Assembly: GCA_015064445.1 (NCBI GenBank)
Contig: SVSE01000005.1
Coordinates: 62,001-126,000, forward strand
Direction: 5' to 3'
DNA from: Oscillospiraceae bacterium
GTDB taxonomy: Bacteria > Bacillota > Clostridia > Oscillospirales > CAG-272
DNA: 64,000 bases
Shown in pieces: positions 49,785-59,361 of this stretch (its first letter is position 1; each line of letters opens with the position of its first letter). A program made the translations under genes and the position numbers. A model generated the notes under the pieces. That model searched no databases. It was not told the DNA's origin and saw nothing but the letters and a program-made list of their open reading frames with translations.

Positions 49785-51500
49785 ATGAAAAAGAAACTAT
49801 TCATGTTGGTTGCGATAATTGCCATCGCTTTGTCAATTTTCGTAATTTCAGCAAATGCTGCTGAAACCACAGTTGAAAACGAAAATTTCCAAGGTGGCGT
49901 TCTCTACAAGTCAACAACAAACGAATTCGGAACTGTAAACTATGTTGCAGACGGAGTAGCAATTAACTCCGATAGCTATCTTGATAGCACAGCAAGAGTA
50001 GTTTTGAAAAATTCCGACGGAACGTATTCTACCTACCCAACCTATTATTTGATGAAAAATAAGGACTGGCAGGGAGCATATTGGGACACTGCAACTCTTT
50101 CAGCGTTGGCAGAAGAAACATACCAAACTACTGTATCAGTTGCAAGAATAGAATTCCCTGAAGGAACCACTGGAATTAGAGGCTCTAGCTTTAAGGGCAA
50201 CACGGAATTGGTTTATATAAAACTCGCATCTACCATCACTAAGTTGCATGGTAATTCTTTTCAGAATTGTTCGAATTTGGCTACTGTTGAATTCGTTTAT
50301 GATTACGAAGCATATCCCGAGTATGGTTCTGCTTTAACAGAGATTGGAAACGGAGCAGTATTTTCGGGCTGTACATCACTTACAAGCATTACTTTGCCGA
50401 ACTCTGTTACAAAAATTGGTAATTCAGCGTTTTCCAGCTGTACAGGCTTGAGCTATCTTAATCCTGGCTTGAATTTCACATCAATAGATGGTGGTGCTAC
50501 ATTTGGCACCCCTGCAAATCTTAAATCATTGATTTTAACACATAATTTTTTGGGAGCTAATAGAATGTTTGGAGAAACCAACAAATACTCCTATGGAACG
50601 GATTTTGTTGTTTACTATACAGGCTCGTTTAGCCAGGCACAGACACTTCAAGCTGTTTCAGGTCTCCCATACGAGATAACAAAGTCGACTCTTGTTTCCT
50701 ACGATGATTTCACAGATGAAGGCTTCGTAAGAGATGCATCACTTCACTATTTCGTTTATGGCTATAACGTTTGCGACGCATTCTATAACGGAAATCACAA
50801 CTACGAGGGCACAGGAAACTGTCTTGACGGCGTAGAGTGCACACAGTGCCATGATGAGATAGAAAGCTTTACAGGTCATAATATGGTAGAAACACTTGTT
50901 TATGCTAATGGCTTTACAGGCGCTGGTATTTACAATAAATTCTGCGCTAACGCAAGTGATTGTACAGTGGATAAAATCACCAACGAAGAAAAGCCAGCAA
51001 TCTTTGTTATGAATGAGAATAATGGCTTCTCAACAAAGGGCGAGGATGGAATCGCATTCGGAGGCTATGAGCTTAATGCAGGTGCTCTTGATGAGTATAA
51101 TAGAGTGAATATGGATGCAACTGTAAAGTACGGTGTTATACTTATCAACCCTGATTATCTTGACGGTAAGGAAAGCTTCTTTGTAAATGGAGAGGTAAAT
51201 GCAACTAAGGGCTTTATTCAGACTGATATGTCAAGCGCAAGATATGCAAATATCTCAATTGCAGTAACAGGCTTTAAGGGAAATGCAGAAAACCTTTCAC
51301 TCATTCTTGCAATCTACGCTTATACCGATGAAAATGACGTTGAATTTATTCAATCAAAAACAACAGAGTGTGCAAGCGCGAAGGTAACACTTGGCACAGA
51401 TACACTCTATACAGTAACACTTGCTTCAGTTAAGGCAGGCAACTCAAATCTTTCCGACCTTGGCGAATACGTAATGCCAAGCAAGAGAGAACAAGAATAA
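49785..51500 (+). CDS. Secreted BspA-like leucine-rich repeat protein (LRR 1)
   Basis: Signal peptide MKKKLFMLVAIIAIALSIFVISANA; LRR_5-type repeats (LTEIGNGAVFSGCTSLTSITLPNSVTKIGNSAFSSCTGL). Confidence 0.88.
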   Translation: MKKKLFMLVAIIAIALSIFVISANAAETTVENENFQGGVLYKSTTNEFGTVNYVADGVAINSDSYLDSTARVVLKNSDGTYSTYPTYYLMKNKDWQGAYWDTATLSALAEETYQTTVSVARIEFPEGTTGIRGSSFKGNTELVYIKLASTITKLHGNSFQNCSNLATVEFVYDYEAYPEYGSALTEIGNGAVFSGCTSLTSITLPNSVTKIGNSAFSSCTGLSYLNPGLNFTSIDGGATFGTPANLKSLILTHNFLGANRMFGETNKYSYGTDFVVYYTGSFSQAQTLQAVSGLPYEITKSTLVSYDDFTDEGFVRDASLHYFVYGYNVCDAFYNGNHNYEGTGNCLDGVECTQCHDEIESFTGHNMVETLVYANGFTGAGIYNKFCANASDCTVDKITNEEKPAIFVMNENNGFSTKGEDGIAFGGYELNAGALDEYNRVNMDATVKYGVILINPDYLDGKESFFVNGEVNATKGFIQTDMSSARYANISIAVTGFKGNAENLSLILAIYAYTDENDVEFIQSKTTECASAKVTLGTDTLYTVTLASVKAGNSNLSDLGEYVMPSKREQE

Positions 51501-51503
51501 AAC

Positions 51504-51904
51504 AAAAGGCACTCAAGGGCTGATGTTCTTAGCGGAGAATTGACACTTTGACAAAAGTGCAAGCATCGCATTTGTCTGGTCAAACGCATATATGGGCTAA
51601 GCCCAAACCCTTATTACAAACAGAAAGAGCAAGAATAGAAGGATTTTCTCCTCTTATTCTTGCTCTTGTTTTTCTTTCTGTCGATATGTGAGCTTCGCCC
51701 ACTCGATATGTTCTCGCTTTGCTCGAACTCGATATATTGTCACTCCGTGCCAATTCGATATGAGATAAATCCCTCGTTTGCGAAGCAAACATATCGAGTG
51801 CGTCAGCACATATCGAACGCCGCAGGCGTATATCGAAAATCCCGTGAGGGATTTATCTCGATGCGTGATACTCCGTTAAGAGTATCACGCTATGAGTGCC
51901 TTTT
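51504..51904. repeat. Multi-hairpin array A nested in a split terminator
   Basis: Outer arms AAAAGGCACTCA (51504-51515) / TGAGTGCCTTTT (51893-51904); inner hairpins separated by TCGATAT (51681, 51703, 51729, 51755) then ATATCGA (51791, 51810, 51830; variant ATCTCGA 51855). Confidence 0.85.
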
Positions 51905-51937
51905 TCTTTTTCATAAAATGCTCAGTGCTTTAGAAGG

Positions 51938-52801
51938 TTATTTGTGATTTTTCCTAAACTCAGAGGGAGACATGCCCGTGTACTTTTTAAAGATTTTGCT
52001 AAAAAAGTACTGGTCCTTGTAGCCCGAGGCTACGCCGACTGAGCTTATTTCCATATCGGTTGTCAAAAGAAGCTCACGAGCCCTTTCAAGCCTTAATGTA
52101 AGTATATATTCGCTTGGCGATTTTCCCATTTCTTTGGAAAAGAGAGTAATATATCTTGAATTACTAAGGCTTTCCATTTTTGCAAGCTCGGGAATTTGTA
52201 TTTTTTGAGCAAAATTTTCGTGAATATATTTAATTGATTTTTTAAATGTACGATAACCACTGCTTTTTACTCTATCTGTGGCGATAGTTAGTAAAATTTC
52301 CTCTAATAGACAGGCAAGAGAATATTGCAAAAAAGGAGCGGTGGTCATATACTTTTCAATTAACTTGTCAAAAAGAGCTTTGATTTTGGGAGAAAACTCG
52401 TTTTCTAACGCAAAGGGCTCTAAGGAAAAACCCAAATCTGTTAAAAATTTTTCTGCGTGCGAGCCTGTAAAATGGGCGCAAAGGTATTTTGACGGTGGCT
52501 CTCCCCAGTAATGATATTTGAATTTTGGTGGAAACATTACAACAGCACCCTTTTTTAGGTTATAAACCGTGTCGTTTATTTTAGTGCTGAAAATTCCATC
52601 TGTTACATAAATTAGAAAATAATCATCTCGTCCCTCACAGTTGTATGTATTATACGAAAAGGGCGGAACTGTTGTAAAGCAATCGTTTGCAAGGTTCACA
52701 ATCAATGGCGCATCAAACGATTTTTTGCTTTTGTTGTTTAATATTTTCACGTTTCTATAACAAGCATGCCATAAGCCATTCATAAGCCATTTATCCCCCA
52801 A
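51938..52801 (-). CDS. AraC-family transcriptional regulator
   Basis: Cupin-like N-domain, C-terminal double HTH: IQIPELAKMESLSNSRYITLFSKEMGKSPSEYILTLRLERARELLLTTDMEISSVGVASGYKDQYFFSKIFKKYTGMSPSEFRK. Confidence 0.95.
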   Translation of the reverse strand: MGDKWLMNGLWHACYRNVKILNNKSKKSFDAPLIVNLANDCFTTVPPFSYNTYNCEGRDDYFLIYVTDGIFSTKINDTVYNLKKGAVVMFPPKFKYHYWGEPPSKYLCAHFTGSHAEKFLTDLGFSLEPFALENEFSPKIKALFDKLIEKYMTTAPFLQYSLACLLEEILLTIATDRVKSSGYRTFKKSIKYIHENFAQKIQIPELAKMESLSNSRYITLFSKEMGKSPSEYILTLRLERARELLLTTDMEISSVGVASGYKDQYFFSKIFKKYTGMSPSEFRKNHK

Positions 52802-52958
52802 AACGAAAAGTGCGCAGTAAAATAATACAAATATTCGATAAAATAGTCTATTTACAATTCTTTGTAATTAGTATAAAATAAAAGTACAAAATTGTCAATG
52901 CTTTTAACTATTTTAAAATGTATTTGATAAAAAATCACAAACAAAACGAGGAGAAACT

Positions 52959-54910
52959 ATGAAAAAGAAATTGCTTTTCCTGGCGATTATGGTAATCGCA
53001 CTTATGTCCGTGCTTGCTATCACAGTTAGCGCAGAGAATAACATTATCAAGCTAAGTGAGCTTCCAACGCTTGAACAAATCCACGCAAATCCAAGTGCGT
53101 ATATTTCGCACCTTGACGAATTCGATAAGGACGACTACAAAACTTACAGAGACAAGGACTCTGCCTCTGTTATCGTATTTAGCGACCTTGCCGCAACCCC
53201 AACCTACTATGTATATCCAGCGTACTATTTTATAAGAAACTCTCAATGGAATCAGGCGACACAGTTGGCAAATTGAACGAGGCTATTGCAGCAGCTGACT
53301 CTACTGCCTTCGCAGGCTACACCGTAATGGGTAGAGGCGGAAGCTTGTATTACATCAGAATAGAAATGCCAACCTATGTTACAAAATTGGAAGCTTGGGC
53401 AAAGTTTGAGGGTAGCTCCAATGTAAAGGAAATTTATTTCCCAACACATATCGTTGAGGATGCTGAAACAGGTAAGCTCAAAGAGGTTGCTTATCTTACA
53501 ACCATTGTAAACCAAAATATATTCTCCTCTTGCACAAAGCTTGAGGTTATCCATAACCATGAATTTCTTCCAGCAGGTATAAATAATCCCGCCGGATTTG
53601 CAGGCTGTAGCTCGTTGAAATATTTCAAACTACCTGAAGGAATCACTTCAATTGCGTCTGACTTGTTTAGCGGATGCTCGTCTCTTGAAAGCGTTGAAAT
53701 TCCTTACGGAGTTACTTCAATCGGTGCAAATGCATTTATGAATTGCGATAGCATAACTGAAATCACGTTGCCTAACTCGGTTGTATCATTTGCTAAAAAA
53801 TCCTTTGCATATATGGATAACCTTGAAACAATCAACTTTGGTGCAGGCTTAACCAACATTTATGCATCTGACCATAACTGTGAAAACCTTGACGGATGTA
53901 CAAAGCTTAAATATGTTTACTTGCCTGACACCTTTGCAACAACAGTTCAAAATACAGGAAATAACATCCTTCAAACCGGTACAAACGTAACAATGTTCTT
54001 TACAGGAAATCTTGAACAGGCTGAAGCACTTAGAACAAAGCTTACAGCATCTGCAACAAATAATCTTATCAAAAATGCAACGTTTATCGACTACACAGCA
54101 CCCGAAAATGCTAACATAGACTTTAAAACCTATGCGCAAACCCAGGGCAAGACGATACTTGTTTATAACTACAACGAGTGTGAGGCATTCTACAACAACG
54201 ATCACAATTATCAAAATGAAACAAACAACTGTCTTGACGGCGTAACCTGCACAAGATGCGACGACAACGTTACTTCCTTTACTCAGCATAATATGAAGGA
54301 AACTCTCGTTTATGCGAACGGCTTTACAGCTGTTGGTGTTTACAACAAGTTCTGCACTAATGCAAGCAATTGCGCTTACGAAAAGGCTGAAAATGTAGAA
54401 GCGCCTGCAATATTTAAAACAAACGAAACAAACGGCTTCTCAACAAAGGGCGAGGACGGAATTGCGTTCGGTGGATTCGTCCTTGACTCAGAGGCTCTTG
54501 ACGAGTACAATAGAGTAAACGGGGATGCAACCATAAAGTATGGTGTTATACTTATCAATCCTGATTATCTTGACGGTAAGGAAAGCTTCTTTGTAAACGG
54601 AGAGGTAAACGCATCTAAGGGCTTTATTCAGACTGATATGTCAAACGCAAGATATGCAAATATCTCAATTGCTATAACAGGCTTTAAGGGAAATGCAGAA
54701 AACCTTTCGCTCATTCTTGCAATCTACGCCTATACTGATGAAAACGATGTTGAATTCATTCAATCTAAGGAAAGCGTTGCATATAGCGCAAAGGTAACTC
54801 TTGGTGCTGAGCGACTCTATGCAGTAACGCTCGCTTCCGTAAGAGACGGAGATAAAACACTCGCTGACCTTGACGAATATGTAATGCCAAGCAAGAGAGA
54901 ACAAGAATAA
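52959..54910 (+). pseudogene. Secreted BspA-like LRR protein (LRR 2), interrupted by a single-base frameshift near 53270
   Basis: ORFs 52959..53276 and 53246..54910 join perfectly as ..NQATQLA-K-LNEAIAAADS.. if one A is restored in GGCAAATTG; the second ORF has LRR_5 repeats and the same C-terminus as LRR 1. Confidence 0.85.
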
Positions 54911-54913
54911 AAC

Positions 54914-55295
54914 AAAAGGCACTCAATGGCGCACCTGCGATAAAGCAGGTGCGCCAACTCTATTCGCCTGCGGAGAGTGATATGCACTTCGTGCGTGATA
55001 TTGCCTTCGGCAGTGATATGCGCTACGCGCGTTTGAAATAACAAAGGCGAATAGAATATCACTGCGACCATCGGGAGCAATATCACTTTTGCGAAGCGAA
55101 AATATCACGCTGAGCTGTGCGAGGCATATCACTAAGAAGTTTTACCACCCGACACTACATCCAAAAGGTGTAACACACTATACCTTGCAGGGCAAGGTGT
55201 GTGAAAAGGAGCACGAACGAAAATGTCCGTGCTCCTTTTGTTGTATTGCGGTTAGTAAAATCTGCTTTATGGTAGGTATCCAATGAGTGCCTTTT
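54914..55295. repeat. Multi-hairpin array B nested in a split terminator
   Basis: Outer arms AAAAGGCACTCA (54914-54925) / TGAGTGCCTTTT (55284-55295); 12-bp hairpin TGGCGCACCTGC-GATAAA-GCAGGTGCGCCA; linkers GTGATAT (54977, 54995, 55013) then ATATCAC (55056, 55080, 55102, 55126). Confidence 0.88.
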
Positions 55296-55297
55296 TC

Positions 55298-56857
55298 TTA
55301 TTCATCATCTGATTTTTCAATAGGTGGAGTGTCAAGGACAAAGCTACTTACATCTGGCAATTTTCTTGCTATTTCAACAACCTTGAATTCAAACCAGAAG
55401 GTGCTTCCTCTGCCAACCTCGCTCGAAACGCCGAAGCGAGAGCCGTGCTGGAGAAGAATATTCTTTACAATTGAAAGTCCAAGACCTGTGCCTATCTTTG
55501 CACGAGTGTGAACCTTGTCAACCTTGTAATATCTGTCCCAAATCAAAGGAAGATTATCGTCGCTAATGCCCTCTCCTGAGTCGATGATTGATACTCTTAC
55601 AACATCGTCCTTAACCTCTTGAACAACACGCACCAGCTTGTTATCGCCTGTGTAGTTTATCGCATTGTTTATAAGGTTATATACAACCTGTAAAATTCTT
55701 ACCTCGTCAGCCATAATATAAACCTGCTCGAGCTTTTCAAAGGTTACTCGATATCCATTATGCGAGATAAGATGCTTGTATCTTTCGATACTGCTTTCAA
55801 TCGTTGCTGTAAGGTTCATTTTCTCAATGTTGAACTTTTGTGTGCCCGATTGAAGCTTAGACACATTTAAAAGGTCATTTACAAGAGAAGAGAGGCGCGA
55901 GGTTTCGTCAATGATAACCTGCATATTTTCAGGCGTATTTTCGCCTGGAATATCACGCATGACCTCACTGTAGCCCGATATCATCGTAAGCGGAGTGCGT
56001 AGGTCGTGCGATATGTTTGCAATAAGGTCCTTTTGAAGCTTGTCAAGCTTAGAAAGCTCACTCACCGCGAAGTTAAGTGTCTTTGCAAGCTCAATTGACT
56101 CAATCGTGCCCTTTTCCTCAAAGCGTATGTCGTAATTACCCTTTGCAAGCTCCTTTGCCTTTCTATTGATATCAACAATAGGAGAGGACATGTGCCTTGA
56201 AACGAAGAATGCAGTAATAAATGCTGCAAAAATCATAAATATTGTAATTACAAGAAGCTGAGAGCGAATTGTTCTTACAGTAGCGCGCACAGGCTCAATT
56301 GACGAGTTGAATACGATGAGAATGCTCTCGCCAGCCTCGTTAGTTGTAGCAGCAACGCTTATAATACACTCATTTAATGTGTCCTCTGTTGGAACATCGC
56401 CCTTAAAGTCGTCGGGATTGAACTGATAATCATTGAACTTGTCCTTTGAAAAGATTTCAATGTAAAATCCGTCGTTCTCATTCGCCTTTTGTAGCCAGTT
56501 AGAGCAGAGGTCTGGAGTGGTCTGTATCTTATGTAAAATACAGTTGAAGTTATTTGCGTGTGCATCGCATCCGTCAACCACGGAATAGCCCTTTGACGCA
56601 TTTATAACCTTAATACACGCCTCGTGAGAGGTTGATAGCTCCTTGGTCAGCGTGCTTATCTTGTCATTGTCAATGTTGTCCGATATGCTATTGCTTGCAC
56701 GATATGTGTCAAGCTTCTTTGCAAGCTCGTAAAAGGTGGAAAGAAGCACCGTTTGAGATAGCCAAAGAAAGATGAGCATTACAAGAATAAGCGCGAGCAT
56801 AGACATAAATATCTTTGCACCAATGGAGCGAAAATGAATTCTTGTCTTTTTTTTCAT
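55298..56857 (-). CDS. Sensor histidine kinase (HAMP, HisKA, HATPase)
   Basis: LIANISHDLRTPLTMISGYSEVMRD; NNAINYTGDNKLV; DSGEGISDDNLPLIWDRYY; GTGLGLSIVKNILLQHG. Confidence 0.95.
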   Translation of the reverse strand: MKKKTRIHFRSIGAKIFMSMLALILVMLIFLWLSQTVLLSTFYELAKKLDTYRASNSISDNIDNDKISTLTKELSTSHEACIKVINASKGYSVVDGCDAHANNFNCILHKIQTTPDLCSNWLQKANENDGFYIEIFSKDKFNDYQFNPDDFKGDVPTEDTLNECIISVAATTNEAGESILIVFNSSIEPVRATVRTIRSQLLVITIFMIFAAFITAFFVSRHMSSPIVDINRKAKELAKGNYDIRFEEKGTIESIELAKTLNFAVSELSKLDKLQKDLIANISHDLRTPLTMISGYSEVMRDIPGENTPENMQVIIDETSRLSSLVNDLLNVSKLQSGTQKFNIEKMNLTATIESSIERYKHLISHNGYRVTFEKLEQVYIMADEVRILQVVYNLINNAINYTGDNKLVRVVQEVKDDVVRVSIIDSGEGISDDNLPLIWDRYYKVDKVHTRAKIGTGLGLSIVKNILLQHGSRFGVSSEVGRGSTFWFEFKVVEIARKLPDVSSFVLDTPPIEKSDDE

Positions 56858-57555
56858 TATTTGTACTCAAAACGGTATCCAACACCGCGAATTGTTACGA
56901 TAAAGTCGGCATATTTGCCAAGACTCTTTCGAAGAATTTTTATATGTGTGTCAAGTGTTCTATCATCACCGAAGAAGTCATAGCCCCAAACATCGCTCAA
57001 AAGCTTGTCACGAGTAAGGGCAATGTTCTTGTTGCGAAGCAGATAGAAGAACAAGTCGTATTCCTTTGGCGACATATTAGCACGCACACCATCGATATAT
57101 ACTATTCTTGCAGTGAAGTCAACAACAAGACCACCATCAGCCAAGGAGAGAATTTCATTTTCTGGCTCGACAGGCTTTGCATTGGCCTTGGAGCGCTTAA
57201 TAATAGCATTAACACGAAGCATAAGCTCCTTTGGAGAAAAAGGCTTCATAACATAGTCGTCAATGCCTATTTCAAAGCCATTAATCTTGTCGTATTCCTC
57301 GCCCCTTGCCGAAAGCATAATAATCGGCACATCAGAGGTTTTTCTTATTTCTCTGCAAGCAGAAAAGCCATCAAGCTCTGGCATCATAATGTCCATAATG
57401 ATAATGTCAAATGAGCTGTTTTTTACCTCGATAAGCGCTTCCATTCCGTTGCACGCCTCGACAACCTCGTGTCCCTCAAATTCGGCATACTTACGAATGA
57501 GCTTTCTTATCATTTCCTCATCATCAGTTATAAGAATCCTGTACATTGTCATCAC
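56857..57555 (-). CDS. OmpR-family response regulator
   Basis: YRILITDDEEMIRKLIRKYAEFEGHEV, IMDIMMPELDGFSACREIRK, winged helix C-term RTLDTHIKILRKSLGKYADFIVTIRGVGYRFE. Confidence 0.95.
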   Translation of the reverse strand: MMTMYRILITDDEEMIRKLIRKYAEFEGHEVVEACNGMEALIEVKNSSFDIIIMDIMMPELDGFSACREIRKTSDVPIIMLSARGEEYDKINGFEIGIDDYVMKPFSPKELMLRVNAIIKRSKANAKPVEPENEILSLADGGLVVDFTARIVYIDGVRANMSPKEYDLFFYLLRNKNIALTRDKLLSDVWGYDFFGDDRTLDTHIKILRKSLGKYADFIVTIRGVGYRFEYK

Positions 57556-57679
57556 CTCATAAAAATGATATCATAAAAAATAGTATTTGTCAATAATTTC
57601 ACTTGAAGAAGAAACGCGCCACGAGGTATATCGTAGCGCGCTTCAGTATAAAAAAGGAGAGAAGATAATTCGTAGTTAA

Positions 57680-58915
57680 TTAGGACAGCTTTTCATATAC
57701 TGCAATGTTAACTGTAATGTACTCATTTCCACGCTTAATTTCAGCCGAGATTGTGTCACCTGGCTTAGTCTTGGAAAGGACTGCACGGAAATCGTTAAGA
57801 GTGTGAACATCAACACCGTTCATTGAAAGGATAATGTCCTGAACCTGCAAGTTGTTATCGTTATATCCCTTTGTAAGGTCGTGCACATATACATATGAAT
57901 TAAGTGAAAGAGTATCGCTTATTGTTGAAACAGTAATTCCGAGGAATGGTCTGCCCTTAGCATAGCCAAACTCAATTATATCCTCAACAATTGCCTTAGC
58001 GTCATTTGAAGGGATTGCAAAGCCGATTCCCTCGATGCCAAGACCTGCGGATTTTGCGTTTACAATACCGATAAGCTCGCCCTTCATATTAAAGAGTCCA
58101 CCACCGGAGTTTCCTGCGTTTATAGCAGCATTTGTTTGCAAAAGATTGTACACATTACCGTCAATTTCAATCTCACGGTCAAGTGCGCTGATAATTCCGT
58201 TGCTGATAGAGCCACCAAGTTCTCCGAGAGGATTGCCAATTGCGATTACCTCTTGACCAAGCACCAAGCTGTTCGAGTTGCCGAATCTTGCACCTGTAAG
58301 AGAATCCTTTGTATTAATCATAAGAACAGCAATATCTCCGTATGAGTCGATTCCTCTTACGCTTGAAACCGCATATTCCTTACCGTCAGTTGTTTTGATT
58401 ACAATGTTGCTTGATGTATTTCCGTTATCATCTTGAATTACGTGTGCGTTTGTTACAACATAGTAGCCTGCGTTAACGCCATCAAGCTTGTATGAGCCTA
58501 TTATAACACCACTACCTGCGCTCGCACTCTTTGAATTAAAGGTTGTTTTAATTTCAACAACACTGTCCTTGACAGAGTATACAACCTCGGAAATTGATTC
58601 AAACTCGCCACCTTGAGGTGTTGATGCCTCCTCGGATGGTGGAGTAAAGGACGGTGTCTGCTCAGATGGAGAGGAGAAGATAAGGCTATCAACGCTCGAC
58701 TTACCTGAGAGCTTTCCATCAATTTTATTTATAACAATTGTTCCAAGCAAAACAAAAAGAATAAGAAGAGTCGCAAAAAACGCAGAAACAACAATTAAAA
58801 GAGTATTGTTTCTTCTATGGGCTATTTCGTCGGCCGAGCGCTTTGGCTTATCGTCAAAGAAATTTTCGTTATCCTCTGGCTCGTTTGGAAATTCATTGTA
58901 TATATAATCAGCCAT
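57680..58915 (-). CDS. HtrA/DegP-like trypsin-family serine protease with PDZ domain
   Basis: TNAHVIQD, DIAVLMI, TNAAINAGNSGGGLFNMKGELIGI (GNSGG catalytic Ser), PDZ; one N-terminal TM. Confidence 0.94.
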   Translation of the reverse strand: MADYIYNEFPNEPEDNENFFDDKPKRSADEIAHRRNNTLLIVVSAFFATLLILFVLLGTIVINKIDGKLSGKSSVDSLIFSSPSEQTPSFTPPSEEASTPQGGEFESISEVVYSVKDSVVEIKTTFNSKSASAGSGVIIGSYKLDGVNAGYYVVTNAHVIQDDNGNTSSNIVIKTTDGKEYAVSSVRGIDSYGDIAVLMINTKDSLTGARFGNSNSLVLGQEVIAIGNPLGELGGSISNGIISALDREIEIDGNVYNLLQTNAAINAGNSGGGLFNMKGELIGIVNAKSAGLGIEGIGFAIPSNDAKAIVEDIIEFGYAKGRPFLGITVSTISDTLSLNSYVYVHDLTKGYNDNNLQVQDIILSMNGVDVHTLNDFRAVLSKTKPGDTISAEIKRGNEYITVNIAVYEKLS

Positions 58916-59059
58916 TTTCTTGACTCCCTTCGTTTTTCTGATACTATTCTACTATACAAATGTGACGGTTTTATGAAGATTAGGAGAAAAATAGATGAAA
59001 ATATTAAAAAATTGTTAGAAAAAACTTGAAATTTTAGAACGCGTGTGTTAAAATACAGT

Positions 59060-59308
59060 AAAATGCGAGGAAAAAGCTTGCGTTTGACAGATTTTGCCGA
59101 TATCAAGAGAGGGCTTCCGTGGCTGAGAGAGGTCTTGTCGGTGTGTCAGCGCGTTTCACTTTGGAGCAGGCTTGTTGAATTATAGTAGGTGAGCACGGGA
59201 TGTCCCGTTACAGACAAAGGAAGTGTATGCTTCTGAGGGCCATATGGCTGAATTTGGGTGGTACCACGATTTATTCGTCCCTGTCTTTTGTGATAGGGCG
59301 ATTTTTTT
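59060..59308 (+). ncRNA. T-box leader of pheST
   Basis: T-box core GGGTGGTACCACG (59256-59268), terminator CGTCCCTGTC..GATAGGGCGATTTTTTT, AGTAGGTGAGCACGGGATGTCCCGTTACAGACAAAGGAAGTG region; precedes pheS. Confidence 0.92.
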
Positions 59309-59361
59309 GTTTTATCGCCATTTGATATGTTAATTTTTACCGACATAGTGAGGATTTAAAA

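Noticed and set aside
51681-51890. Hairpin arrays (A, B, C) as CRISPR arrays
   Set aside because: The repeated unit is only 7-8 nt, spacers are self-complementary and of unequal length, repeats invert halfway, and there are no cas genes.
53246-53280. Programmed -1 frameshift in LRR gene 2
   Set aside because: No X-XXY-YYZ slippery heptamer at the overlap; a one-base deletion in an A-run restores the frame exactly.
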